Assembly: GCA_003695725.1 (NCBI GenBank)
Contig: RFHX01000045.1
Coordinates: 1-19,962, forward strand
Reading direction: 5' to 3'
DNA from: J061 sp003695725 [NCBI: Candidatus Schekmanbacteria bacterium]
GTDB taxonomy: Bacteria > Schekmanbacteria > GWA2-38-11
Length of the DNA: 19,962 bases
The notes under the pieces are model-generated. The model was given only the letters and a program-made list of their open reading frames with translations. It searched no databases and was not told the origin of the DNA. Both the position numbers and the translations under genes were made by a program. This document shows, in pieces, positions 1 to 7,706 of this stretch (position 1 is the first letter of the stretch; each line of letters opens with the position of its first letter).

Positions 1-1155
1 CAAGAGATACTTAAAAAAGTTCTCGATGGAATTATAAATTGGAATGTCCTGTATCTTACTGGAAAAGAGAAAAAGCTCGATGAGGAAGAGACTTTCAAGA
101 TTGAAGCAGAAAAGACGAGAATAGGCATTCTCTCTGGAATGTATCTTCACAAAAAGGTTGCTGAAGAAGCAGTAATTCCTGATAAGAAAATTAAAGAGTA
201 TTATGAAAAGCTGAAAGGATATTTCAAAGGGAAAGAGCTCGATGATGAGATAAAATCAAAGATAAGAGTTATAATTCTAAATAAAGATTTTGAGAAATAT
301 TCAAGAGCAATAATAAACCAAGTCAAAAAGAATCACAATTTTTCAATAGAGAAAGAAAAGATTTCATCATTGGTAAAAAATGCTTCCCCTTCAGAGGATA
401 ATACAATAATTGGGAAGGTAGATGATTATACGCTTACTTGGGGCGCATTCAAAAAATTTCTTGGCAGGGAACTTACAGAGAAAGACAAGGGTAATGTGGT
501 GATAATGGTTAGAAATTTTTTGGAAAAGAGAATGCTTGCAGAAGAAGCTGAGAGAATTGGTATGGATAAATCTGATTCCTTTAAGAAGGATATGCATCAT
601 TTTGAGAAAAATGCCATTGCCCTTGCAATGAGAAAGAAAATTTTAAAAGAGGTTGCCCCTACAGAAAAGGAGTTGAGGGAATATTATAAGAAAAATAAGA
701 AAAATTATACGATACCCGAATCCGTGGATTTAAACCTTATGGTAGTTGAAAAAGAGGAGGAAGCAAAGAAAATAAGAAAGATTCTTGATGAGAATTTCAA
801 AAAATTCACTGACCTTGCATTTGAATATTCTCTGATTGAAGATGCCAAAAATAACAATGGAGTTTATGAATTGTTAACAAAAAAGAAGCTAAAGAAAATC
901 GTGGGCAATACACTGACAAAGAAAATATTTTCTTCAGCAGTGGGGAAGATTGAAGGACCAATAAAAACTGAAAAGGGATATTCCATATATAGAGTCAATG
1001 CCCACAGGGAAGAGAAGATAACTCCCTTTGATAAAGTTAAAGACGATATTTTAGTGAATTTGCAGGAAGAGAAGGTAAGGGAAAGGATAAATAAGCTTCG
1101 TGAGAATTACAGGATAAAAACATATCTTGAAAATGTCAATTTCAGCAGAAGCTAA
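1..1155 (+). CDS. SurA/PpiD-like parvulin fold factor, C-terminal part (5' end outside window)
   Basis: The reading frame is open from base 1 with no start, so the N-terminus, including any signal peptide, lies outside the window; 384 residues are visible. The protein is Lys/Glu-rich and helical. It carries two linker motifs of the type that leads into the PPIase domain of SurA/PrsA foldases: IPDKKIKEYYEK near residues 59-70, and PTEKELREYYKKNK near 230-243. A segment LTWGAFKKFLGREL lies between them. Residues about 241-342 fit a parvulin domain by FTDLAFEYS, GPIKTEKGYSIYRV and the fold order. Both conserved parvulin histidines appear absent: the start strand reads VDLNLMVV, and the end reads GYSI where GYHI is usual. 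The GGDLG turn is also degenerate (NNNGVYELL). The family acts as periplasmic outer-membrane-protein chaperone or prolyl isomerase; I infer mainly chaperone activity here. A 152-nt gap follows, so it is probably not co-transcribed with the glycan genes. Confidence 0.75.
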   Translation, partial: QEILKKVLDGIINWNVLYLTGKEKKLDEEETFKIEAEKTRIGILSGMYLHKKVAEEAVIPDKKIKEYYEKLKGYFKGKELDDEIKSKIRVIILNKDFEKYSRAIINQVKKNHNFSIEKEKISSLVKNASPSEDNTIIGKVDDYTLTWGAFKKFLGRELTEKDKGNVVIMVRNFLEKRMLAEEAERIGMDKSDSFKKDMHHFEKNAIALAMRKKILKEVAPTEKELREYYKKNKKNYTIPESVDLNLMVVEKEEEAKKIRKILDENFKKFTDLAFEYSLIEDAKNNNGVYELLTKKKLKKIVGNTLTKKIFSSAVGKIEGPIKTEKGYSIYRVNAHREEKITPFDKVKDDILVNLQEEKVRERINKLRENYRIKTYLENVNFSRS

Positions 1156-1218
1156 AACTCAACAATACCACTTCAAAATTCATCTTTCAGAAAATCATCA
1201 ATAATGGAGACATTATTA

Positions 1219-1248
1219 TTAACATCAAAGATGATTTAGGGTTATAAT
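1219..1248 (+). promoter_or_regulatory. candidate sigma70-like promoter for the first glycan block
   Basis: TTAACA (1219-1224) is followed after 18 nt by a perfect TATAAT (1243-1248). These match consensus at 5/6 and 6/6. It lies in the only sizeable gap upstream of the GT2-to-nucleotidyltransferase gene run and would give a leader of about 50 nt. The region is AT-rich, so a chance match is possible. Between it and the start codon lies a near-perfect 10-nt direct repeat (1274-1283 and 1288-1297) that could bind a regulator. Confidence 0.4.
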
Positions 1249-1307
1249 AAACAAGATTCTGTTGTAATGCCTTTTGATTATAACTTGTTGATTATTAAGA
1301 TATTTTT

Positions 1308-2105
1308 ATGAGAGAAAAACTGACGGCACTAATTCCCTGCTGTAATGAAGAGGAAAATATAAGGGATTGTCTTGAAAGCGTAAAATGGGCTGATGAGATA
1401 TTTGTAGTAGATTCTTTCAGTAACGACAGGACAGTGGAAATTGCAAAAGAATATACCTCTCGAGTAATTCAGCACGAGTATATCAATTCAGCTACACAGA
1501 AAAATTGGGCAATACCTCAAGCATCTAATGAATGGGTGTTGATTGTTGATTCTGATGAGAGAGTTACTCCTGACTTGAGAGATGAGATAATCAATATCCT
1601 GTCTTCAAATCCTCGATATGACGGTTATTATATTCCAAGAAAGAATTTCTTTCTTGGCAGAGAAGTTAAATACGGCGGATGGGGTTATGAGAATGACCTT
1701 AATATTAGGCTTTTTAGAAGAGATAAGGGCAGATATGAAGATAAGGAAGTCCATGCTGATATCATTATAGATGGTAAAGTAGGCAGAATCAAAGAGCCAT
1801 TTTTACATTATTCATACAACTCACTTGAGCAATATATGAAGAAGATGTCGCGCTATACAAACTGGGCGGCAATGGATCTTTGCAAAAAGCACAAAAGAAT
1901 AGGTGTTACTCATCTTCTCTTTCGCCCTTTCTTTACATTTTTGAAAATGTATGTTCTAAAATTTGGTTTTTTGGACGGAATTAGAGGCATAATCCTTGCC
2001 TTTCTTTCCTCCTATTATGTTTATATTAAATATGCAAAAGCATGGGAAATGATAAATGCCGAAAACATCAAAAAACCAGAGGCGCATCCTCGTAGTGAGA
2101 AATGA
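1308..2105 (+). CDS. family 2 glycosyltransferase, WaaE/KdtX-like
   Basis: Predicted inverting sugar transferase acting at the cytoplasmic face of the inner membrane on an LPS-core or similar lipid-linked acceptor. The 265-residue GT-A protein begins with the typical LTALIPCCNEEENI strand, followed by VVDSFSNDRT (residues 33-42) and the nucleotide-sugar/metal motif VDSDERV (80-86, a DxD). The segment GGWGYENDLNIRLFRR (123-138), the EVH triad (147-149) and FLHYSYNSLEQYMKKM are characteristic of WaaE/KdtX-type enzymes, which add glucose to heptose in enterobacterial core; the actual sugar here is unknown. A hydrophobic C-terminal stretch (about 203-240) probably anchors it to the membrane. The start fits the family N-terminus although no good Shine-Dalgarno is visible. 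Its last 50 nt overlap the next gene, suggesting translational coupling. Confidence 0.88.
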   Translation: MREKLTALIPCCNEEENIRDCLESVKWADEIFVVDSFSNDRTVEIAKEYTSRVIQHEYINSATQKNWAIPQASNEWVLIVDSDERVTPDLRDEIINILSSNPRYDGYYIPRKNFFLGREVKYGGWGYENDLNIRLFRRDKGRYEDKEVHADIIIDGKVGRIKEPFLHYSYNSLEQYMKKMSRYTNWAAMDLCKKHKRIGVTHLLFRPFFTFLKMYVLKFGFLDGIRGIILAFLSSYYVYIKYAKAWEMINAENIKKPEAHPRSEK

Positions 2106-3138
2106 TAAGGTTGGCGACCTTATCATTGCCACTCCTGCGTTAAAAGCGTTGAGAGAATCATTCCCTGATGCCTTTATTTCAGCATGGGTCAGTATTTATG
2201 CAAAGGATGTACTTTCTAACAATCCTTATGTTGATAAGGTTATAGTAGAAGATGAAAATGGGAAGCATAAAGGATTAAGAGGGCTTTTACTCTTGGTTGA
2301 AGAGATCAAAAAAGAGAGATTTGACACTGCCGTCGTTATTTTCCCTTTTTTCAGAAATGCATTGGCTGTTTTTCTTGCGCGAATCCCTATACGAATATCT
2401 ACAGGTTTTAGATGGTACCAATTTCTTTTCAATCGATTGACTTATCTAAGAAGGTCAAAGGCATTGAGACATGAAATAGATTATGCAGTAGAGCTCGTTG
2501 AGATGGCAGGAGCAAAACCGATCAAAGGGTTGCCTGAGCTTTATCCGTCAAAGGATGATTACAACTATGCTGAAGATTTTTTTTCTAAAAACGGCATTAG
2601 AAAAGATAATAATATTATAATAGGGATCAATCCCGGTTCAGGCCTTTCAGCAAGAAAGTGGCCTGAAAAATGTTATATAGAACTTTCAAAAAGATTGATT
2701 GAAAAGATTGGAGCTGACATTATTATTTTTTGGGGACCGGGAGAAAAGGCAATGGCAGAAGAAATGGCGAGAGCTATTGGGAAAGGTTCAGTGATTGCGA
2801 GTGAAACCAATATCTTACAGCTTGCCGCATTTATATCTAATTGCTCTCTTTTCATTACAAACAATACTGGACCAATGCATATTGCAGCGGCTACGGATAC
2901 TCCTATGATAGCAATTTTTGACCCTAAGAAGGCATGCGCGCCTGAAAGATGGGGATATGAAGATGAAAAACGTATAGTACTGAAGCCTAATATAGATTGC
3001 AATGACTCCTGCAGAAAAAAGAGATGCGGATATGATGAGTGTATGGAGTTGGTGACTGTTGATATGGTTTTCAAATCAGCGCAGAAGCTATTGGGGTCTG
3101 AAATATTAAATCAGCGAAAGGAAGGAGAAAATGCCTGA
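2056..3138 (+). CDS. family 9 glycosyltransferase, heptosyltransferase type (WaaC/WaaF/WaaQ-like)
   Basis: GT-B inverting transferase of the ADP-heptose:LPS heptosyltransferase family, 360 residues, the usual length. The N-terminal phosphate-binding loop is VRNDKVGDLIIATPAL (14-29), with Asp21 at the position of the WaaC catalytic base. The donor half carries NPGSGLSARKWP (192-203, Lys201 at the conserved Lys) and NNTGPMHIAAATDTP (269-283). Four cysteines near the C-terminus (C315, C319, C324, C329) match the Cys cluster seen in many GT9 proteins. ATG 2056 is kept because the alternative GTG at 2095 would remove the first beta strand; this leaves a 50-nt overlap with the GT2 gene. The stop overlaps the next gene by 8 nt. 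The family usually transfers heptose, but donor specificity cannot be read from these motifs. Confidence 0.9.
   Translation: MPKTSKNQRRILVVRNDKVGDLIIATPALKALRESFPDAFISAWVSIYAKDVLSNNPYVDKVIVEDENGKHKGLRGLLLLVEEIKKERFDTAVVIFPFFRNALAVFLARIPIRISTGFRWYQFLFNRLTYLRRSKALRHEIDYAVELVEMAGAKPIKGLPELYPSKDDYNYAEDFFSKNGIRKDNNIIIGINPGSGLSARKWPEKCYIELSKRLIEKIGADIIIFWGPGEKAMAEEMARAIGKGSVIASETNILQLAAFISNCSLFITNNTGPMHIAAATDTPMIAIFDPKKACAPERWGYEDEKRIVLKPNIDCNDSCRKKRCGYDECMELVTVDMVFKSAQKLLGSEILNQRKEGENA
3122..3127 (+). promoter_or_regulatory. Shine-Dalgarno site AAGGAG for the GT4 gene at 3131
   Basis: AAGGAG lies inside the end of the GT9 gene, 3 nt before ATG 3131. The spacing is short, but it is one of the few strong ribosome binding sites in this block. 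It supports the start that overlaps the GT9 stop by 8 nt. Confidence 0.6.
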
Positions 3139-4315
3139 TAGAAGACCATTGAATATTCTTCAGATTTCAAGCACAAGAAAAAGAGGCGGCTCAGGTGCAA
3201 GCGCAATGATGCTTGTAAAGAAGCTATTTGAAAGGGGACACAATGTTATATATGTATGTAGAGAATCGAGTCTCGGTTATAGAGAGCTTTATAAGAAAGG
3301 TGTCAAGACGATTACATCAATCGATATGAAAAGTGGTTTTAAGCCCTCAATTGCCTTCATAAAATCCTATAGGCGGGATATTCAATGTTTGAAGAGCATT
3401 ATAAAGGCAGAAAAGATAGATATAGTGCATATGCATTCTTCTCCTGAAGGATGGCGCGGTACGCTTGCAGTAATGAGGATGAAAAATAGGCCTGCCCTGA
3501 TAAGAAGTCGCCACATTGTTGTCCCTGTTAAGAGAAATATTGCGAATCTTTGGATGTTTAATCGTATGACTGATTCAGTGATTGCCGTGAATGAAGGCAT
3601 AAGGCAGAACTATTTTGATCACGGAAAATATGATAAAGAAAAGATTGTAACAATATATGATGGAGTTGATGCTGACAGGTTTGACCCTTCTAAATATGAC
3701 AGAATGAAGGTTAGAAAGGAGTTGGGAATAAGTGAAAATACGCCTTTAATTGCCGTTATTGCAAGGATTGCAAAGGTTAAAGGGCACAACTTTATGATCG
3801 ATGCTATGAAAAGGATAATTCAAAAGTTCCCGGATGCAATTCTTGCCATTGCAGGTCAAAGAGGAAGAAAACAAAATGTAGGACTTTATGAAAAACTTGT
3901 TAACAAAACAATCAAGATGGGCTTGAAGAAGAATATTAGATTTCTCGATTTTAGAGAAGATGTTCCTGAAATATTGGCTGCTGCGGATATTTTTGTGCTT
4001 CCTTCCATTGGTTCGGAGGGGTCAAGCAGAGGCACTCTTGAAGCAATGGCAATGGCAAAGCCATGTATAACGACAACTGTTGGAATACTGCCTGAAATTG
4101 TTGAAGATGAAGTTACAGGCATTCTCGTCAAGCCTGAGGACAGTGATGCTATTGCTAATGCCGTTATTGATCTTTTGTCGAACAAAAATAAAGCGACATT
4201 GATGGGAGAAAGAGCAAGAGAAAAGATTCTTAAAGATTTTACTGAAGATGCAATGGTTGAAAAGGTAGAGAATCTCTATTATCGGATTTTGGAGAAAAGA
4301 GGCAAATTGAACTAA
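3131..4315 (+). CDS. family 4 glycosyltransferase (first of six)
   Basis: Retaining GT-B transferase of 394 residues. The acceptor half starts ILQISSTRKRGGSGAS (9-24) with the glycine-rich loop, and has IDIVHMHSS (96-104) and SVIAVNEGIRQNYF (149-162). The donor half has TIYDGVDADRFDP (174-186), IARIAKVKGH (210-219, the Arg/Lys pair that holds the donor diphosphate) and the E-x7-E motif at E296/E304 in EGSSRGTLEAMAMAKP. All landmarks of an active GT4 are present. Donor and acceptor cannot be deduced. It is followed after 1 nt by another GT4 and is tightly joined to the GT9 gene, so it very likely acts on the same glycan. Confidence 0.9.
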   Translation: MPDRRPLNILQISSTRKRGGSGASAMMLVKKLFERGHNVIYVCRESSLGYRELYKKGVKTITSIDMKSGFKPSIAFIKSYRRDIQCLKSIIKAEKIDIVHMHSSPEGWRGTLAVMRMKNRPALIRSRHIVVPVKRNIANLWMFNRMTDSVIAVNEGIRQNYFDHGKYDKEKIVTIYDGVDADRFDPSKYDRMKVRKELGISENTPLIAVIARIAKVKGHNFMIDAMKRIIQKFPDAILAIAGQRGRKQNVGLYEKLVNKTIKMGLKKNIRFLDFREDVPEILAAADIFVLPSIGSEGSSRGTLEAMAMAKPCITTTVGILPEIVEDEVTGILVKPEDSDAIANAVIDLLSNKNKATLMGERAREKILKDFTEDAMVEKVENLYYRILEKRGKLN

Positions 4316-4316
4316 G

Positions 4317-5477
4317 ATGAAGAAGAGGTTGAGAATACTGCAGACAAATAGTCATCGAGGCGGTTGGGGTGGACAGCCAAATAGAATCCTTATGAAATCC
4401 ATAGAGCTTACAAAGAGAGGGCATTTTGTAATAATAGCAGTGCCTTCAGGCAGTACGCTTTCGCAGAGGGCAAAAGAGCAGTCTCTGCCTGTTTATGACG
4501 ACCTCGCTTTTGACAGAAAGTTCAAGCCTTATGAGAAGATAGAAGAAATTCTCAAGATTAAAAATTTGATAGAAACTGAAGATATAGATATTGTACACAC
4601 TCATGGTTCGCAGGATACTTGGATATGTGCAGTAGCAGGGCGTTTGGCAAAGAATAAGCCAGTTATTATAAGAACAAGGCATAATATATTTCCTATAGCC
4701 ACTCATTTTTTTAACAGATATCTGTATAGAAGAATCATAGATAGAGTTATTGCAGTATCTGACGGCGTAACAGAAATTTTTGAAAAGAACGGGCTTTTGC
4801 CTCCACAAGAGATCAAGATAATTCCAAGCAGTGTTGATTTGGATAGATTTTCTCCTGATGATGTGGAAGCACGAGAGACAATCAGAAGGGAATTCAATAT
4901 AAAGGAAAATGAGACACTGATTGGTATGGTTGGAAGATTTGCCCGTGAAAAAGGACATAGAGTACTTCTTGATGCTGCTCAAAAAATTATAGAAAACAGG
5001 AAAGATGTGAAATTTATTCTTGCAGGTGAAGGACCTCTCGAAGAAGAATTGAAAAATGAAGTAAAGGAAAAAGGTATTGCCGATTATGTCATCTTTGCAG
5101 GATTTAGAAAAGATATTCCTCAGTTTTTATCTGCACTCGATATTTTCACATTGACTCCTACTGCAGGAGAGTCACTTGGCACTGCTATACTTGAAGCATT
5201 TGCAATGAAAAAACCGGTAGTTGCAGCAGATTTGGGAGGTGTGCATACATCGGTAAGAGATGGTACGACAGGCTTCCTTTTTCAACCGGGAAACAGTGAG
5301 GAGCTTGCCATAAAGCTTTCAAGGTTGATTGAAGACAAAACATTGCGCGTAAAGTTTGGAGAAGCAGGAAGAAGAATGATTGAAGAAGAATTTACCAAAG
5401 AGAAGATGGCAGAAGCAACAGAGGAAGTTTATTTTGAAGAGTTCGATAAAAAATTGAAGAGAGAATCGGCGAAATGA
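4317..5477 (+). CDS. family 4 glycosyltransferase (second)
   Basis: A 386-residue GT4 protein. RILQTNSHRGGWGGQP (6-21) forms the N-terminal glycine-rich loop, IDIVHTHGSQDTW (90-102) the next conserved strand, and RVIAVSDGVTEIF (143-155) the domain link. The donor half has IIPSSVDLDRFSP (168-180), MVGRFAREKGH (204-214, Arg207 and Lys212) and the E-x7-E motif at E285/E293 (ESLGTAILEAFAMKKP). It starts one base after the preceding stop and overlaps the following TagF-like gene by the ATGA tetranucleotide, so translation is probably coupled. No strong Shine-Dalgarno is visible. Predicted cytoplasmic or membrane-surface sugar transferase; sugar unknown. Its position next to a TagF-like phosphotransferase suggests it adds the sugar that receives or follows a phosphodiester group (inference). 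Confidence 0.9.
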   Translation: MKKRLRILQTNSHRGGWGGQPNRILMKSIELTKRGHFVIIAVPSGSTLSQRAKEQSLPVYDDLAFDRKFKPYEKIEEILKIKNLIETEDIDIVHTHGSQDTWICAVAGRLAKNKPVIIRTRHNIFPIATHFFNRYLYRRIIDRVIAVSDGVTEIFEKNGLLPPQEIKIIPSSVDLDRFSPDDVEARETIRREFNIKENETLIGMVGRFAREKGHRVLLDAAQKIIENRKDVKFILAGEGPLEEELKNEVKEKGIADYVIFAGFRKDIPQFLSALDIFTLTPTAGESLGTAILEAFAMKKPVVAADLGGVHTSVRDGTTGFLFQPGNSEELAIKLSRLIEDKTLRVKFGEAGRRMIEEEFTKEKMAEATEEVYFEEFDKKLKRESAK

Positions 5478-6544
5478 TTTTTCTTTCAAAAAAGAAGAAA
5501 GTTCTCTTTTATATAGCCATTCCAATGAATTATGCCATATTGAAGCCAATCTATGAGGCCTTGAGGGATGATGACAGGATATCCATCTATTTTACGATGC
5601 GTTTTTTAGAGAAGAAGAATGAAAGAAGGGCATATAACTCTTTTAATGAAGTGCCGGATGAAAGAATAGTATTGAAGAAAATAGCCAAGAGAATGAAATT
5701 TGACCTTTTACTCTGCTGTGACTTTGGATTCGATAACCCAAAAATTCCTATGAAGATTCATCTCTTTCATGGCGTTTCCTTTCGAAACAGCACAGTTAGG
5801 GGGAAAATAAAAAAATTTGACAAGCTTTTTATTGCAGGACCATATATGAAGCGATACATTGAAGGCCGAGGAATACTTCCTCCTAACGATGAAAAGATGG
5901 TTATGATAGGAGTGCCCAAACTTGATGTATTGAATAATAATGTATTCGAAAGGGAAAAAATATTGAATGAGTTGGGTCTTGATCCTTCGCTTCCAACGAT
6001 TCTTTACGCCCCTACTCACTCAAGGAATTCCTCTGTCTATCTTTTTGGAGAAGAGTTGCTCAACTATATGGCACGCAAGAATGTAAATTTTTTGATAAAA
6101 CTTCATGACCTCCTTTTTGACCCTTCAAGAAATGATGTAGATTGGAGAAGTGTAATAAATAGAATGAAAGGAGACAATACGCGGCTTATCGAGGAATTTG
6201 ATATTATTCCTTATATGTATGTGTCAGATATTTTGGTAAGCGATGCAAGCTCAGTGGCCAATGAATTTACTCTTTTAGACAGACCTATCATCTTTTTGGA
6301 CACTCCAGAGCTTTTGAAGGCATATGAAAAAAGCGCAGACTTGGATACTTGGGGAAGAAAGGGAGGAGAAGTAGTAGGGAATATGGAAGAATTTGACAAA
6401 GCTTTAGAAAGAGCAATGAAAAATCCAAAAGAAAAAAGCAGTATTAGAAAGGCAATAGCAAATGATTTATTTGCAAATTTTGGGAAGGCAACAGAAATAG
6501 CTGTAAGCAACATTTATGATTATTTGGGATTGGAAAGAAGATAA
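5474..6544 (+). CDS. TagF/TagB-like CDP-glycerol glycerophosphotransferase family protein, copy A
   Basis: A 356-residue protein of the CDP-glycerol:poly(glycerophosphate) glycerophosphotransferase family, which moves a phospho-alditol from a CDP donor to a glycan or polymer and forms a phosphodiester. Family landmarks are IHLFHGVSFR (95-104, conserved His99), KLFIAGPYMKRY (117-128), ILYAPTHSRNSSVY (176-189), FLIKLHD (206-212, His211) and VSDASSVANEFTLLDRP (255-271) before the C-terminal helix. There is no extra N-terminal domain, so it is the short catalytic module. It is clearly paralogous to the gene at 7707, with matching blocks through the whole length. Gram-positive bacteria use this family for teichoic acid; Gram-negative members modify capsules and O-antigens. 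The donor here could be CDP-glycerol, CDP-ribitol or another CDP-alcohol. It overlaps the GT4 on either side by 4 and 1 nt. Confidence 0.82.
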   Translation: MIFLSKKKKVLFYIAIPMNYAILKPIYEALRDDDRISIYFTMRFLEKKNERRAYNSFNEVPDERIVLKKIAKRMKFDLLLCCDFGFDNPKIPMKIHLFHGVSFRNSTVRGKIKKFDKLFIAGPYMKRYIEGRGILPPNDEKMVMIGVPKLDVLNNNVFEREKILNELGLDPSLPTILYAPTHSRNSSVYLFGEELLNYMARKNVNFLIKLHDLLFDPSRNDVDWRSVINRMKGDNTRLIEEFDIIPYMYVSDILVSDASSVANEFTLLDRPIIFLDTPELLKAYEKSADLDTWGRKGGEVVGNMEEFDKALERAMKNPKEKSSIRKAIANDLFANFGKATEIAVSNIYDYLGLERR

Positions 6545-7680
6545 TGAATAAAAGGCGAAAACTGAAAATATTGCAGGTGCTTTCACATAAAAATATGGTA
6601 CGAGGGGGCGCAGTGCAGGGATATCTCCTTGCCCTTGGATTGAAAGAAAGGGGACATAATGTATCGATGATATTCAATAGAGGAGAAAAACTTTTAAAAG
6701 AGGATTTGGAAACACTGCGCTGTGTTGAAGATAAAGGGATTCCTTACAGCTTTTATAGGATGGATTCACTGAAAGATGCACTAAAATTCAGAAAAGCTCT
6801 TAAATCAGAAGATTATGATGTTATTCATACACACCGGGATATTGCTTTGCGATTTGTCCTTCGTTCGGCAATAGGATTGAAGTTGAAAAGTCTGTTTACT
6901 AACAGGGGAAATAATTACCGCCTCAAGAAGAAGGAACGAAAGCTCTATTTCTCGAAGAAGCTCGACTGCACTTGTGCTGTTGCGCAGGCAGTGAAAGATG
7001 TTTTGGTTCATAGATGCGGTATGAATCCGGATAAGGTTGAGGTGGTTTATGGAAGTTTTGATGAAAATATCTTCAACAAAGAGTACGACTCCGGCGTTGT
7101 TAGAAGGGAATTTGGACTTGATAATGGAAGAAAGATTGTTGGAAATATTGCGGCACCGCAAGGAAAAAAGGGGCATCTTTTCTATTTTGAGACAATTAAA
7201 AAGGTTTTGGAGAAAAAGCCCGATGTTGTGTTTATGCTTGTGGGAAGAGGGTTGAAGGAAAAATTTGCAGACAAGGTAAAAGAATTGGGAATTGAAAAAA
7301 ATGTCATATTTACAGGTTATAGAGCTGATATACCTGAAGTGATTTCCTCTTTTGATGTTTCTGTTTGCTCTGCAACAAAAGGAGAAGGGCTTACAGGAGC
7401 GGTGCGAGAATCTTTGGCATTGGGTAAACCTGTAGTTTCTACGGATGTGGCAGGCAACAAGGAGATTGTAATTCATGGTAAGACAGGTATCCTTGTGCCT
7501 CCAAAGAATACAGATGCAATGGCGCAGGCAATAATTTATCTTTTAGACCATCCTGAAGAAGGAGCGGTTATGGGAAGGGAGGGCAAAAAGGTAGTATTTG
7601 AGAAGTGCAACAATACTATCCGTTGTGATAGAATAGAAAAGATTTATTACAAGGTGCTCGATTCAAAGGGAATTCTCTAA
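6544..7680 (+). CDS. family 4 glycosyltransferase (third), atypical donor loop
   Basis: A 378-residue GT4-like protein. MVRGGAVQGYLLALGL (18-33) is the N-terminal loop, YDVIHTHRDIALR (91-103) follows, then a FTNRGNNYRL segment (118-127). The donor half has VEVVYGSFDENIF (165-177), IAAPQGKKGH (202-211), FTGYRADIPEVISSFDVSV (256-274) and E-x7-E at E281/E289 (EGLTGAVRESLALGKP). The Arg usual five residues before Lys209 is Ala204 here, so half of the diphosphate-contacting pair is missing. The gene at 12244 is the closest relative in the window (shared NRG segment, EGLTG motif and domain order) and has Asn at the same place. The start codon shares a base with the preceding stop (TAATG). It may be active with altered donor binding. 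Confidence 0.86.
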   Translation: MNKRRKLKILQVLSHKNMVRGGAVQGYLLALGLKERGHNVSMIFNRGEKLLKEDLETLRCVEDKGIPYSFYRMDSLKDALKFRKALKSEDYDVIHTHRDIALRFVLRSAIGLKLKSLFTNRGNNYRLKKKERKLYFSKKLDCTCAVAQAVKDVLVHRCGMNPDKVEVVYGSFDENIFNKEYDSGVVRREFGLDNGRKIVGNIAAPQGKKGHLFYFETIKKVLEKKPDVVFMLVGRGLKEKFADKVKELGIEKNVIFTGYRADIPEVISSFDVSVCSATKGEGLTGAVRESLALGKPVVSTDVAGNKEIVIHGKTGILVPPKNTDAMAQAIIYLLDHPEEGAVMGREGKKVVFEKCNNTIRCDRIEKIYYKVLDSKGIL

Positions 7681-7706
7681 GTGTAATCACTTCACTTTAT
7701 TAATCT

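Noticed and set aside
4446-4982. 178-codon open frame on the minus strand
   Set aside because: Antisense to a well-supported GT4 gene, with no start signal and no protein-family features.
6805-7476. 223-codon open frame on the minus strand
   Set aside because: It lies wholly within the GT4 gene at 6544, which has full family motifs. The antisense product is Phe/Ser/Asn-rich with no recognisable domain.
7679-7692. AAGTG-TAAT-CACTT hairpin between the GT4 at 6544 and TagF-like copy B
   Set aside because: The stem is only 5 bp with no T-tract, too weak to call a terminator.
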